A stretch of 64,000 nt of DNA from Apibacter mensalis (GCF_001418685.1 NZ_LIVM01000006.1:1-64000); one strand, 5' to 3'; counted from the stretch's first letter, positions 26,959-36,785 are shown. Numbers and translations are program-made. The notes: generated by a model from the sequence alone, not told the origin.

Positions 26959-27588
26959 ATGAAAGATATCATAAATAGGAACTTAGAATCCGGTTTATCA
27001 TTACCTATTATGGAACATTTTTATACCATTCAGGGAGAAGGAAGGTATACTGGCACAGCTGCTTATTTCATAAGAATCGGAGGTTGCGATGTGGAATGTC
27101 ATTGGTGTGATGTAAAAGAGAGTTGGAATCCTGCTATTCATCCGGTTAGTTCGGTTGATAAAATTGCTGAAATAGCTGCTTCTAAATGTAAAACCATTGT
27201 TTTAACTGGAGGAGAACCGTTAATGTGGAATTTGGAGCCCTTGACGATTAGGTTAAAAAATTTGGGATGTAGAATACATATTGAAACTTCAGGTGCTTAT
27301 CCTCTATCCGGACATATTGACTGGATATGTCTATCTCCTAAAAAAACTGCCCTTCCTTTAAAAAGTGTCTATGCGAAAGCAAATGAATTAAAAGTAATTA
27401 TTTATAACGATCATGATTTTATCTTTGCGGAAGAACAGGCCTCAAATGTGAATCAAAATACCATTCTATATTTACAACCTGAGTGGAGCAAAAGGAATAA
27501 AGTTACCACTAAAATCATCGATTATGTAATGAAAGAACCTAAATGGCATATTTCTTTACAAACTCACAAATATTTAAATATTCCATAA
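26959..27588 (+). CDS. queE: 7-carboxy-7-deazaguanine synthase (radical SAM)
   Basis: Radical S-adenosylmethionine enzyme that contracts 6-carboxytetrahydropterin to 7-carboxy-7-deazaguanine in queuosine synthesis. 209 residues. FYTIQGEGRYTGTAAYFIR is the family N terminus, CDVECHWCD the iron-sulfur cluster motif with C-x3-C-x2-C spacing, TGGEPLM the GGE motif, and LSPKKT a substrate segment. It lies 50 nt after nadD and could be read through from recJ, but a TAATTTTG box upstream suggests its own promoter. Confidence 0.93.
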   Translation: MKDIINRNLESGLSLPIMEHFYTIQGEGRYTGTAAYFIRIGGCDVECHWCDVKESWNPAIHPVSSVDKIAEIAASKCKTIVLTGGEPLMWNLEPLTIRLKNLGCRIHIETSGAYPLSGHIDWICLSPKKTALPLKSVYAKANELKVIIYNDHDFIFAEEQASNVNQNTILYLQPEWSKRNKVTTKIIDYVMKEPKWHISLQTHKYLNIP

Positions 27589-27967
27589 TAATTTCAAATA
27601 GATAAAATAGGTTTTGGCATAATTATAATTCTTCCACTCTATATCTATATTTAAATTTTCTTATTATCAATATTTTTATATAAGGAAATAAGTAATTAGT
27701 TTACCTATATTTTTATAAATATCACATGTTACAATTCAATTCTTATCGATTAAAACCATTTCTCATATTTATATCTTTTATTTACATACAGAGACTTTTT
27801 TTTCTATTTTAATAATTAATTTAAAAAATTATCATGGAAATATTTTCATGTATATAGTTTTTTTTTATTCTTCAATAAAAAAGAATGATACTTCATTGCA
27901 GTTAGTACCTTATTTTATTAACTAATTTTGAAACAAATAATATTTTGATAAACAAAACAATAAAATT
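27589..27967. other. intergenic region upstream of the peroxiredoxin operon
   Basis: 379 bp, AT-rich. TAATTTTG and TATTTTGA boxes at about 27922-27950 are candidate -7 elements for the peroxiredoxin operon, but spacing to a -33 TTG is poor. No ORF, riboswitch fold or repeat was recognised. Confidence 0.4.
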
Positions 27968-28606
27968 ATGTCAATAGTAGGTAAAAAATTTCCAAACATT
28001 TTAATAGATGCCATGGATCACATGGGTGATGATTTAAAGATCAATATTTTTGAAGAGGCAACCAAAAAAAATAAAAAAGTTTTATTATTCTGGTATCCAA
28101 AAGATTTTACTTTCGTTTGCCCTACCGAATTACATGCCTTTCAACAAGCACTACCTGAATTTGAAAAAAGAAATACTATAGTTATAGGCGCTTCATGCGA
28201 TACCAATGAAGTACATTTTGCCTGGTTAAATACCCCTAAAGATAATGGAGGTATAGAAGGAGTAACGTATCCTATATTAGCGGATACCACACGTAATCTT
28301 TCTAATATTTTAGGAATTTTAGATATTGAATCATCCGAATATAATGAAGATTATGAAACAGTTGTATTAAAAGGATCTAATGTTGCCTACAGAGCTACTT
28401 TCTTAATAGATGAAGAGGGCAAGGTTTTTCATGAAAGTATTAATGATATGCCATTAGGAAGAAACGTTCAAGAATACTTACGCCTGATAGATGCTTACGC
28501 TCATGTTCAAAAATTCGGTGAAGTATGTCCAGCTAATTGGGAAGAAGGGAAAGATGCGATGAATGCCAATCGTAAAGGCGTATCAGATTATTTATCTTCT
28601 CATTAA
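27968..28606 (+). CDS. 2-Cys peroxiredoxin (AhpC/Prx1 type)
   Basis: Thiol peroxidase that removes hydrogen peroxide and alkyl peroxides. 212 residues. The peroxidatic Cys is in FTFVCPTELHAF (about 55), the resolving Cys in GEVCPANWEEG (about 182), and the conserved Arg follows in YRATFLIDEEG. The C-terminal extension is that of typical two-cysteine enzymes. A thioredoxin-fold gene follows after 24 nt and a DUF6952 gene overlaps that, so the reductant is likely encoded in the same operon. Confidence 0.94.
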   Translation: MSIVGKKFPNILIDAMDHMGDDLKINIFEEATKKNKKVLLFWYPKDFTFVCPTELHAFQQALPEFEKRNTIVIGASCDTNEVHFAWLNTPKDNGGIEGVTYPILADTTRNLSNILGILDIESSEYNEDYETVVLKGSNVAYRATFLIDEEGKVFHESINDMPLGRNVQEYLRLIDAYAHVQKFGEVCPANWEEGKDAMNANRKGVSDYLSSH

Positions 28607-28630
28607 TTATAACATAAAAAAACAAAAAAA

Positions 28631-28945
28631 ATGGTACAAGAGCTAGAACAAGATAATTTAAGTGAAATTATCAAAGAATCTCCGATAGTTATCGTTCAGT
28701 ATGCAGCCTCATGGTGTGGAAACTGTAAAATTATGAAGCCTAAATTCAAAAAAATAGGAGAAGAAAATAGTACTATTCCGTTTTTGATTGTAGATGCAGA
28801 AAAATTCCCGGAATCTCGAAAATTAGCTAATGTAACTAATCTCCCTACTTTTGCTTCTTTTAAAGACGGAAAACTATTAAATCAAATACAAACTAATAAA
28901 TTAGAACCTTTACAAGAATTAGTAAATGAAGTTACCCGTAATTAA
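28631..28945 (+). CDS. thioredoxin-family protein (WCGNC)
   Basis: 104-residue thioredoxin fold without signal peptide. The active site is ASWCGNCK (about 26-33), with Asn in place of the usual Pro, and the cis-Pro loop is in NLPTF. Together with the upstream peroxiredoxin it should deliver electrons to the peroxidase. This triad with DUF6952 is a recurring flavobacterial arrangement. The last 20 nt overlap the next gene. Confidence 0.88.
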   Translation: MVQELEQDNLSEIIKESPIVIVQYAASWCGNCKIMKPKFKKIGEENSTIPFLIVDAEKFPESRKLANVTNLPTFASFKDGKLLNQIQTNKLEPLQELVNEVTRN

Positions 28946-29183
28946 ACATTTAACTCAATTCATTGAAAATAATGATGAAGATTATATCAATGAAACTATT
29001 GAAACCTTAGAGAATCTAACTGATGCTCCGGGTTTGAAAGATGAAGAATTAGATGTTTTAGGAGAAGTAATATCTAATATGTACGGTGCTATAGAAGTTA
29101 ATAAACTAATGAAAGAGGGTATGGATGAAAAAAATGCCTTAAATGCATTTATGAAGCGTGTCCTTGGATCAATAGATAAATAG
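28926..29183 (+). CDS. DUF6952 family protein
   Basis: 85 residues, acidic and helical, no membrane segment. The family is known mainly from Flavobacteriia beside peroxiredoxin and thioredoxin genes; no function is assigned. The start overlaps the thioredoxin gene by 20 nt, so translation is coupled. An accessory role in peroxide defence is inferred from context only. A terminator follows at 29204-29238. Confidence 0.75.
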   Translation: MKLPVIKHLTQFIENNDEDYINETIETLENLTDAPGLKDEELDVLGEVISNMYGAIEVNKLMKEGMDEKNALNAFMKRVLGSIDK

Positions 29184-29203
29184 TCTGTTTTTAAATTTAT
29201 TTT

Positions 29204-29238
29204 AAAAAACTTGCAAGAAATATCTTGCAGGTTTTTTT
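29204..29238 (+). terminator. terminator of the peroxiredoxin operon
   Basis: AAAAACTTGCAAGA pairs with TCTTGCAGGTTTTT across a short loop, ending in a T-run. Confidence 0.85.
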
Positions 29239-29331
29239 ATTTCTAAAAATGAATACTAAATTAAATATTATTTTTATATTTCATGTCGAAACCGTAATTT
29301 CGTAAATTAAAATAAATTAAATTACGAATAA

Positions 29332-31506
29332 ATGGCTATTCTTGGACAAATAAGAAAAAGAAACGGGTTATTAATAGGTTTTGTTGCAGTAGCATTATTA
29401 TTATTTTTATTAGGCGGAATCGATTGGAGCAGAATTGGCAAGAAAGATCCCAATGTTTTTGGAAAAGTAAATAAAGAAGCTATCTCTCGCCAAGAATATT
29501 ACAGTCAACTTCGTCTTTTATCTTCTCAGTATCAAGATCAATATCCGGAAAATTTACTTGAAGGACAAGTTTGGAATTCGCTAATTGAACAAAAATTAAT
29601 TGAGCAAAAATTCAATGCTTCGGGTTTAATTTTAACTGATAAAATGATTTGGAATATGGCCAAATCTTCTCCTTTATTTAACAATCCTCAATTTAAAGAT
29701 AAAAACGGAAATATTAACACTAAGTTGATTCAGGATGAATTCCAAAAAATGGAAGAAAACCAAAATGCTTCCCCGGAATATAGGGAATATTTCCAGACTA
29801 TGATGACCTTGAAAAAGAATTTTGGTTACCAAGCTATGGGAAAACAATTTTTAGGAGCTTATGGTTCAGGAATGTTAACTAATAATAAGGAAATTGAAAC
29901 ATTAGCACAAAATCAATCCTATATAGCTAATATAGAATTTGTTAAAATCGATTATAATAGTTATCAAAAAATAAATCCTGTAAAGGTTACAGATGAAGAT
30001 TTAAAAGCTTATATTGAAAAACACAAATCTATATTTAAAATTGATGAAAATAGAACGCTAGATTTTGTGTATTTTTCTGCTAAACCCACCCCTTCTGACG
30101 AAAACAATACTCTACATGCTTTAAATGCCTTATTATCTAAATCAATTATCGAAGGAGATACTATTCAAGCATTTGGTTCAGTAAAAAATGACTCCTTATA
30201 TATTAGTGAACTAAATACTGCACAAATAGCAGATAGACCTTTTATATCACAATACAGAAGTGAAAAACAATTACCTCAAAACATACAAAAGTGGGTAAAA
30301 AATGCTTTTATAGGACAAATTTCTAATGCTTATAAAGATAATGGATACTATGTTTTATCCAAATTACTTGCTAAAAAAAATACGGATTCCGTAACCGCAA
30401 AAAATATATTAATAAGTTATACAGGAGCTAAACAAATTCAGCCTAAGACGGCTAGAAATAAAGACCAGGCAAAAAAACAGGCAGATGAGTTAGCTGCAAA
30501 ATTAAATGCAAATCCGAATGAGTTTTCTAAGTTAGCTTCACAGTATTCGGATGATCCAACCATTTCATCAAATAAGGGTGAAATGAAATTAACTACCGCT
30601 CAAGACTTTCCGGCTCCTTATAAAAAATTACAACATTTTTTGGAAATCTCTCCTATTAATAAAGCTGAAGTCATTGAAACCCCTCAAGGATATCTAGTTC
30701 TAATGATTTCTGAAAGAAAACCAGATGATATTGTCTATAAATTAGCAGATCTTGCTAAAGAAATTAAACCTTCTGAGCAAACCATCGAAACAGCCAGAAA
30801 ACAATCAACCAATTTCATACAATCTATTCAAGGGAAATCATCTAGAGAATTCATTGATTTTGCAAGAAAATCTAATTACAAACCGCAACAACAAAGAGGC
30901 ATATTACGTTTTGGCTCTATGCTGAATGGGTTATATACTGATAAAGATTCCGATATTATTGCTTGGGCTTTTGATTCTAAAAGAAAACTAGGTGATACTG
31001 AGTTATTTACTACCGGCGATCAGAGTTATATAGTAGTCAGGGTTTCTTCTTTATTTAGTAAAGGTTTAGCTGATCCTTCTTTAGTTAGAGATGAAATTGA
31101 AAGTGTGGTAAGAAATGAGAAACTGGGTAAAATTATTGCAGAAAAAGTTAATTCTCAAAACCAATCATTAGAAAATTTAGCAATTGAATTTAAAACCACT
31201 AAAGGTAATGCTTCTATAAGCTTTGATAACCCATCTGTTAACGGTGAATTCGAACCTAAAGTTGGGGGTGCTGCTTTTGGAATAAAGCAAGGCGCTAAGT
31301 CTAAAGCCATTGAAGGCAAAAGAGGGGTGTATGTGATTGTAACTAAATCCATTACAAAAGGACAAATTGGTGACAAAAAACAACTTAAGACCTCTTTAAT
31401 GAACCAATATGCTCAACAAATGCCTTCTTTACTTTTAAGATCGTTATATCAGGATTCTGACATTATCGATTATAGAGGAATATTGCTAAATCAACAACAA
31501 AAATAA
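29332..31506 (+). CDS. PpiD/SurA-like membrane-anchored peptidyl-prolyl isomerase
   Basis: 724-residue periplasmic foldase. An N-terminal membrane anchor (about 14-32) is followed by a SurA_N_3-type chaperone domain (EAISRQEYYSQLRLL). One parvulin-like rotamase domain lies at about 355-465 (FSKLASQYSDDPTISSNKGE, then APYKKLQHF). The C-terminal 250 residues resemble the helper region of PpiD. It assists folding of outer-membrane and secreted proteins. Single-gene unit with its own terminator at 31524-31558. Confidence 0.88.
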   Translation: MAILGQIRKRNGLLIGFVAVALLLFLLGGIDWSRIGKKDPNVFGKVNKEAISRQEYYSQLRLLSSQYQDQYPENLLEGQVWNSLIEQKLIEQKFNASGLILTDKMIWNMAKSSPLFNNPQFKDKNGNINTKLIQDEFQKMEENQNASPEYREYFQTMMTLKKNFGYQAMGKQFLGAYGSGMLTNNKEIETLAQNQSYIANIEFVKIDYNSYQKINPVKVTDEDLKAYIEKHKSIFKIDENRTLDFVYFSAKPTPSDENNTLHALNALLSKSIIEGDTIQAFGSVKNDSLYISELNTAQIADRPFISQYRSEKQLPQNIQKWVKNAFIGQISNAYKDNGYYVLSKLLAKKNTDSVTAKNILISYTGAKQIQPKTARNKDQAKKQADELAAKLNANPNEFSKLASQYSDDPTISSNKGEMKLTTAQDFPAPYKKLQHFLEISPINKAEVIETPQGYLVLMISERKPDDIVYKLADLAKEIKPSEQTIETARKQSTNFIQSIQGKSSREFIDFARKSNYKPQQQRGILRFGSMLNGLYTDKDSDIIAWAFDSKRKLGDTELFTTGDQSYIVVRVSSLFSKGLADPSLVRDEIESVVRNEKLGKIIAEKVNSQNQSLENLAIEFKTTKGNASISFDNPSVNGEFEPKVGGAAFGIKQGAKSKAIEGKRGVYVIVTKSITKGQIGDKKQLKTSLMNQYAQQMPSLLLRSLYQDSDIIDYRGILLNQQQK

Positions 31507-31523
31507 TTTTTAGTATAAATATT

Positions 31524-31558
31524 AAAAAAAAGCATACTTATTAATAAGTATGCTTTTT
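31524..31558. terminator. terminator after the PpiD-like gene
   Basis: A perfect inverted repeat, AAAAGCATACTTATT against AATAAGTATGCTTTT, flanked by A and T runs. Confidence 0.9.
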
Positions 31559-31762
31559 TATTTTATTGAGTAGTTTCGATAATCATTTAAAAATCATTTA
31601 TACATTTTATCGTAAACAATCATTTTAGCTCTTTTAAAATTTTATAATATCCATCACTAATTAAATTGATTGGGATTATTCTTTTTAAAAAGATATTTGT
31701 TTAAAATATAATTAAGAAGCCTTTTGGAATATAAATAAAAGCTTTTAATAATTTTTTTACAT

Positions 31763-32740
31763 TTATGGATTCAAAAGTTTAGCTGCTTCTTTGGCAAAAT
31801 AGGTAGAAATAAGACTGGCTCCTGCTCTCTTTATACATGTTAAGCTCTCAATAACTATTTTATCATTATCCAACCATCCATTTTTTGCAGCTGCTTTGAT
31901 CATAGCATATTCACCACTAACCTGAAATACTGAAATAGGGACGTCCACTATCTCATTTAATTTAGAAACTATATCTAAATAAGGAAGGCCTGGCTTAACC
32001 ATTACTATATCTGCTCCTTCTTCAATATCTTTCAATGTTTCATTAATAGCTTCTTTACTGTTGCCATAGTCCATTTGATAAGTTTTTTTATCTCCAAATC
32101 CCGGAGCGCTTCCCAAAGCGTCTCTAAAAGGACCGTAGTATGAACTGGCATATTTTGCTGCATAACTCATAATACCTACTTCATGAAATCCATTTTCTTC
32201 TAAAGCTTCTCTAATTGCTGCAACTCTTCCATCCATCATATCGCTTGGAGCAATAAAATCTGCTCCAGCTTCTGCATGGCTAAGGCTCATCTTTACTAGC
32301 GCATCCACTGTTAGATCATTTATAATTTTATTGTCTTCAACAATTCCGTCATGACCATAAATGGAGTAAGGGTCTAAAGCGACATCCGGCATGATTACCA
32401 TTTCCGGTACAGCATTTTTAATTGCTTTGATTGATTTTTGCATTAAGCCATCTTTATTCCAGGCTTCTTTACCGGTGTTATCCTTTAGATTTTCATTAAT
32501 TTTTACATAAATGTTCACAGCTTTAATCCCTAAAGACCATAATTCTTTTACTTCCTTAACAGTAAGATCTAATGACTGGCGATATATTCCGGGCATTGAC
32601 GATATTTCTTCTTTTACATTTTCTCCTTCTGCTATGAATATGGGCATAATAAAATCATTGGTGGTTAGAGTTGTTTCTCTAACTAAGTCTCTTATAGCTT
32701 GGTTTGTTCTTAATCTTCTATTTCTATTATATAGTATCAT
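31763..32740 (-). CDS. hemB: delta-aminolevulinic acid dehydratase (porphobilinogen synthase)
   Basis: Condenses two 5-aminolevulinate molecules to porphobilinogen for haem. 325 residues. The two active-site lysines lie in SYAAKYASSYYG and VMVKPGLPYLD, and APSDMMDGRV is the conserved substrate loop. The segment DVALDPYSIYGHDG has Ala/Asp/Asp where zinc enzymes have three Cys, so this is the zinc-independent, magnesium-type enzyme seen for example in Pseudomonas. It is the last gene of the minus-strand run gldB-gldC-hemB, with 108 nt after gldC. Confidence 0.95.
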   Translation of the reverse strand: MILYNRNRRLRTNQAIRDLVRETTLTTNDFIMPIFIAEGENVKEEISSMPGIYRQSLDLTVKEVKELWSLGIKAVNIYVKINENLKDNTGKEAWNKDGLMQKSIKAIKNAVPEMVIMPDVALDPYSIYGHDGIVEDNKIINDLTVDALVKMSLSHAEAGADFIAPSDMMDGRVAAIREALEENGFHEVGIMSYAAKYASSYYGPFRDALGSAPGFGDKKTYQMDYGNSKEAINETLKDIEEGADIVMVKPGLPYLDIVSKLNEIVDVPISVFQVSGEYAMIKAAAKNGWLDNDKIVIESLTCIKRAGASLISTYFAKEAAKLLNP

Positions 32741-32848
32741 TATTTTTAGTTATATGTTAGTACTTGTCCTTAAAAAAAGGTATGATTCAAAGATGTTATA
32801 ATGGTTAATCAGATTAATAAAATCTTTTTTACTGCTTAAAAATATATA

Positions 32849-33181
32849 TTACATTTTGATACCACTCCTATCTGCAAAATATTCTGCGAATTTTCTAATT
32901 TCCTCTGCTATTTCTTCTTCATCAGTAGCTCTTTGATAGGAATCTCCCAACGAATGTAATACTTGATGAAAAAAACGCTTCATTTCATCTATAGGCATTT
33001 CTTTCGTCCATAAATCAATTCTTAATGCTTCTTTAACTTTGTCATCCCAGACGGATAGTAAAATAGCTTTACTTTCTGCACTCACTACTCCTCCGTCAGG
33101 GGCTGCCCATATAATTTTTTCCGGAATATGGTTTTCATCTAATTGTACATTAAAATTTATTTCTGTTTCTTTCATCAGCAT
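32849..33181 (-). CDS. gldC: gliding motility protein GldC
   Basis: 110-residue soluble protein with the GldC signature (LDENHIPEKIIWAAPDGG, SVWDDKVKEALRIDLWTKEM). It is linked to gliding and type IX secretion in Flavobacterium, where gldB and gldC are also adjacent; the molecular function is unknown. It starts 40 nt after gldB. An alternative start two residues in (MKETEIN) is equally likely. Confidence 0.93.
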   Translation of the reverse strand: MLMKETEINFNVQLDENHIPEKIIWAAPDGGVVSAESKAILLSVWDDKVKEALRIDLWTKEMPIDEMKRFFHQVLHSLGDSYQRATDEEEIAEEIRKFAEYFADRSGIKM

Positions 33182-33221
33182 CTATATATAAAATTTCACT
33201 TTATTTTTTTCTGATCAAACT

Positions 33222-34238
33222 TTAGTGTTCCTCTGCATCAGGACTAGGCTTATACTTAGATTTTGCGAATATTTGTTCATGATTAGGATTCTTTATAAAT
33301 TCTTGTAAGCTTACTTGATCGTTTTTAATTAAATATTTCCTGCAAATTTGCCATCCAGTCCAACAACCAATTTGCCCGGGACTTTGGGAATCAACTTCCG
33401 TATAAAATTTGGAGAACGGCGCTAACGATAAAAACCTATCGGAAAGGGATATATCATCACTGAAAATATAATTATTTTCAATGAAGAAATTCCATATTTC
33501 AAACTCATTATCTCTTGCCCAATTTATCTGATCTTGAGTATATCCTATTTTATAACAATCTTTGATTTCAGGAAGGAATGCATCTTCTAAAATTAAAATT
33601 TTACCTTGATAAATCATCTGTGAAACAAAGGATTGGCTGGTTATCTCTCGGGGAACTAATGCCATCCCCTTGATTATTTCTTTTGCTGTTTTTGAAGATA
33701 AATATTCCATGCTCATAGTTCTCTGGATATATCTGTCTATCTTCATCATATCATAGTATTTATTCCCGTATCCTAAAAAACAGTCCGTTGCGATAAGTAA
33801 ATAATTATTTTGTGGGATATAAGTTATGGGATTCAAATAATCGGAGGTAAATGAAGAATATAAATATACGGTAGGTAACTTAAAATCAGGATAATAATAT
33901 TTGATGTGCTTAAAAAGATCTTCAAGCTCTGCTTTTATTTTATCATTAGCGACTTTTTTCTTTATTTCAGAATAAATATTAAGTTCCATACTATCCCTTC
34001 GATCTCTTTCAAATCTAGAATCCGGGGTAACCTGACTTAAATAAAAAGGATATTTTTTTCTGAAATTTGAAATTGAAAAATTTAAATTATAAAAATCATT
34101 AGCTATATCATGAATTTCAACAGATACTTGTATCTTGCTTACATCTACTTTCCATCTCTTATTTAAATTGTCTTTACTGTTTTTATGTGTGCAGCTTATG
34201 ACTAATAATAATATTATAAGATATTTAATAATCTTCAT
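33222..34238 (-). CDS. gldB: gliding motility lipoprotein GldB
   Basis: 338 residues. The signal ends in lipobox VISC (Cys about 16). The body matches GldB: FYNLNFSISNFRKKYPFYLSQ near the N terminus, then YLNPITYIPQNNYLLIATDCFLG split by the metallopeptidase-like region, and GQIGCWTGWQICRKYL near the C terminus. In Flavobacterium johnsoniae it is required for gliding and stability of the secretion machinery. It is divergent from nadE, an arrangement conserved in Flavobacteriia. Confidence 0.92.
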   Translation of the reverse strand: MKIIKYLIILLLVISCTHKNSKDNLNKRWKVDVSKIQVSVEIHDIANDFYNLNFSISNFRKKYPFYLSQVTPDSRFERDRRDSMELNIYSEIKKKVANDKIKAELEDLFKHIKYYYPDFKLPTVYLYSSFTSDYLNPITYIPQNNYLLIATDCFLGYGNKYYDMMKIDRYIQRTMSMEYLSSKTAKEIIKGMALVPREITSQSFVSQMIYQGKILILEDAFLPEIKDCYKIGYTQDQINWARDNEFEIWNFFIENNYIFSDDISLSDRFLSLAPFSKFYTEVDSQSPGQIGCWTGWQICRKYLIKNDQVSLQEFIKNPNHEQIFAKSKYKPSPDAEEH

Positions 34239-34291
34239 TATCTTTACACTTGATTTTTAATGTATAAAATTACGCGCAAAGATACAACATT

Positions 34292-35080
34292 ATGAAAACA
34301 ACCAAGGTAATTTCCTATATTGTTAATTGGTTAAACGATTATCTTAAAAATAGCAACACAAAAGGATTTGTTGTAGGTGTATCCGGAGGAATAGATTCTG
34401 CCGTGGTGTCTACATTAGCGGCCCAAACCGGTGAACCCGTATTAGTATTAGATATGCCTATCCATCAATCCGAAGACCAGGTTACTCGTGCACGAGAACA
34501 TATAAAGTTTCTCACAGAACAATACAAAAATGTTTCCGGAAAAACTATAAACCTTACCACCACTTTTGAAGCTCTAAAATCAGATTTACATGCTGACGAA
34601 TCTCATGAAAAAAATAATTTATCTTTAGCCAATACTCGTTCTCGCCTTCGTATGATTACCTTATACTATTATGCAGGTCTTAACAATTATCTGGTTTGTG
34701 GAACGGGTAACAAAATAGAGGATTTTGGTATTGGCTTCTTTACTAAATATGGAGATGGCGGTGTGGATATTAGTCCTATTGCCGACCTTTTAAAAAGTCA
34801 AGTTTTTGAAATAGCCCGGGAATTACATATTTCCGAATCCATACAAAAAGCTAAACCTACCGATGGTCTTTGGACTGATGAAAGATCTGATGAAGATCAA
34901 ATTGGTGCTTCCTATCCGGAGTTAGAATGGGCTATGAAAGTTCATGAAAATCACAAAGCTACTGATTTTACAGGAAGGGAACGTAAAGTTTTTGAAATTT
35001 ATGATAGATTAAATAGATTGGCTCAACATAAAATAAATCCTATTCCGGTTTGTCAAATACCTAAAGAATTGCTTCATTAA
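34292..35080 (+). CDS. nadE: ammonia-dependent NAD+ synthetase
   Basis: Amidates deamido-NAD to NAD using ATP. 262 residues, with no glutaminase domain, so ammonia is the nitrogen donor. The ATP-pyrophosphatase P-loop is GVSGGIDSAVV (about 29-39), followed by NTRSRLRMI, GTGNKIEDFGIGFFTKYGDGG and KPTDGLW. Divergent from gldB across 53 nt. Confidence 0.95.
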   Translation: MKTTKVISYIVNWLNDYLKNSNTKGFVVGVSGGIDSAVVSTLAAQTGEPVLVLDMPIHQSEDQVTRAREHIKFLTEQYKNVSGKTINLTTTFEALKSDLHADESHEKNNLSLANTRSRLRMITLYYYAGLNNYLVCGTGNKIEDFGIGFFTKYGDGGVDISPIADLLKSQVFEIARELHISESIQKAKPTDGLWTDERSDEDQIGASYPELEWAMKVHENHKATDFTGRERKVFEIYDRLNRLAQHKINPIPVCQIPKELLH

Positions 35081-35263
35081 ATTTCTTAAAAGTTATAGTA
35101 TCATAAATTGTTTCTATGATGATGTTATTTATTTTACACATGTATTAGCGTAAAGAAAAAAATCATAAAATTGCAAAATATCTAAAAAAGTTTTAAAAAT
35201 TAATAATTTATTTTTCTATAATTTATTCAATTATTATTTTTGTTTTAGAAATTAAACTTGATT

Positions 35264-36007
35264 ATGGGACGTGCATTTGAATATAGAAAAGCCTCAAAAT
35301 TAGCAAGGTGGGATAAAATGGCAAAGCAATTTAGCCGTATCGGGAAAGAAATTGCCATTGCTGTAAAAGCCGGAGGCCCCAATCCCGAGTCTAACCCTGC
35401 ACTTCGTCGTTGTTTACTCAATGCCAAGGGAGCAAATATGCCAAAAGACAATGTGGAAAGAGCGATAAAAAAAGCTTCAGGGGCAGATGCAGAACAGTAT
35501 GACGAAATAACCTATGAAGGTTATGGCCCGGGAGGTATAGCCATTTTTTTAGAATGTACAACTAATAATCCTACCCGTACCGTGGCCAATGTTCGTGCTA
35601 TATTTAATAAATTTGAAGGTAATCTGGGAAAAAACGGAGAACTTACATTTATATTTGATCGAAAAGGAATATTTACCTTAGATAAGTCAAACCTCACTAT
35701 GGATTGGGACAATTTTGAATTAGAAATGATTGATGCTGGAGCTGAAGAAATTGAAGAAGATGAAAATGAAGTAATAATTACCTCCTCCTTTGAAGATTTT
35801 GGATCCATAAATCATAAATTTGAAGAATTAAGCATAGAGCCTAAAAGTGCTGAATTACAAAGATTACCTAACAACACTAAAGCCCTCCCGTTAGAACAGG
35901 CACAAATTATTTTGAAAATGCTTGAGAAATTTGAAGATGATGATGATGTTCAACAGGTATTTCATAATATGGAAATTACGGAAGAATTACAAAACGCTAT
36001 AAATTAG
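35264..36007 (+). CDS. YebC/PmpR family transcriptional or translational regulator
   Basis: 247 residues from the ATG at 35264, which gives the family start MGRAFEYRKASK; the open frame begins two codons earlier at a TTG. Conserved blocks: ARWDKMAKQFSRIGKEI, GGPNPESNPALRRCL, AKGANMPKDNVERAI and YGPGGIAI. YebC proteins bind DNA, and some members relieve ribosome stalling at proline stretches. Which applies here cannot be told from sequence. A terminator follows at 36030-36062. Confidence 0.92.
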   Translation: MGRAFEYRKASKLARWDKMAKQFSRIGKEIAIAVKAGGPNPESNPALRRCLLNAKGANMPKDNVERAIKKASGADAEQYDEITYEGYGPGGIAIFLECTTNNPTRTVANVRAIFNKFEGNLGKNGELTFIFDRKGIFTLDKSNLTMDWDNFELEMIDAGAEEIEEDENEVIITSSFEDFGSINHKFEELSIEPKSAELQRLPNNTKALPLEQAQIILKMLEKFEDDDDVQQVFHNMEITEELQNAIN

Positions 36008-36029
36008 AATTTTTCATATATATAAAAGT

Positions 36030-36062
36030 AAAAAGTTTCTTATTCTAATAAGGAGCTTTTTA
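36030..36062 (+). terminator. terminator after the YebC-family gene
   Basis: AAAAAGTTTCTTATT pairs with AATAAGGAGCTTTTT (two G-T pairs), followed by T-rich sequence. Confidence 0.8.
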
Positions 36063-36209
36063 TTTATTACATCCTATCCTATTTCTAAATCATTATATTT
36101 ATTTTACTAAATCTATCTATAAAAAGTGCTTTTTAAATTACCCTAATGATTTATTTAACCAATATTGTTGATCTATGCTTGAAACTTTAATCCTTATAAA
36201 TAGTATGTT

Positions 36210-36509
36210 TTATCTTCGGTTGATCTTAGCCAATTTTTTTTCAGCCCATAAAGTCGCAAATGGGAAAAAAGCCGACATAAGTACAAAAACAAAATCTTCA
36301 TCATCCCATTTATAGAGCTTTCTGACTAGAATCGCCAAAATAATATAGATTGAAAAAAACAGACCATGAATCATACCTGCCGGAATCATGAATAGGGTAT
36401 CATGTAAACAATATTTCAAGGGCATAGCGACAAAAAAAAGCAAGAAACAACTTATGCATTCTGTATAACAGGCGATTCTAAAATATTTTTCCAACTTTTT
36501 TTTATTCAT
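36210..36509 (-). CDS. DUF3817 membrane protein
   Basis: 99 residues from the ATG at 36509. A longer frame from 36548 starts with TTG and runs through a TATTTTTG promoter-like box, so the shorter start is preferred. It has three hydrophobic helices, with the usual family pattern of a Glu in the first helix (RIACYTECISCFLLF), PAGMIHGLFF in the middle, and FPFATLWAEKKL at the end. Small integral inner-membrane protein of unknown function. Confidence 0.8.
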   Translation of the reverse strand: MNKKKLEKYFRIACYTECISCFLLFFVAMPLKYCLHDTLFMIPAGMIHGLFFSIYIILAILVRKLYKWDDEDFVFVLMSAFFPFATLWAEKKLAKINRR

Positions 36510-36785
36510 TCGTTTTAATATTTGCATACAAAAATAATCATTTATCAAATTAATTTTTTATTTTATCGAAAACTATTATTTTTCTTTTTATTTAATTATT
36601 CACATATGCAAATACATCCTCAGATCATTTCTATTTATTTTATAATATAAAAATACGATATAAAGATTATTATATATCAATAATTAAATATTATGCAATA
36701 ATAAACATATATCTTGCACCTAATTTATATCATGTCTATGTTAATATATAATAAATAATTTGTACCTTATGAGAAAAAAAATAAT

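Noticed and set aside
36510-36548. Longer start for the DUF3817 protein
   Set aside because: The extension starts with TTG and contains a TATTTTTG box that is more likely the promoter.
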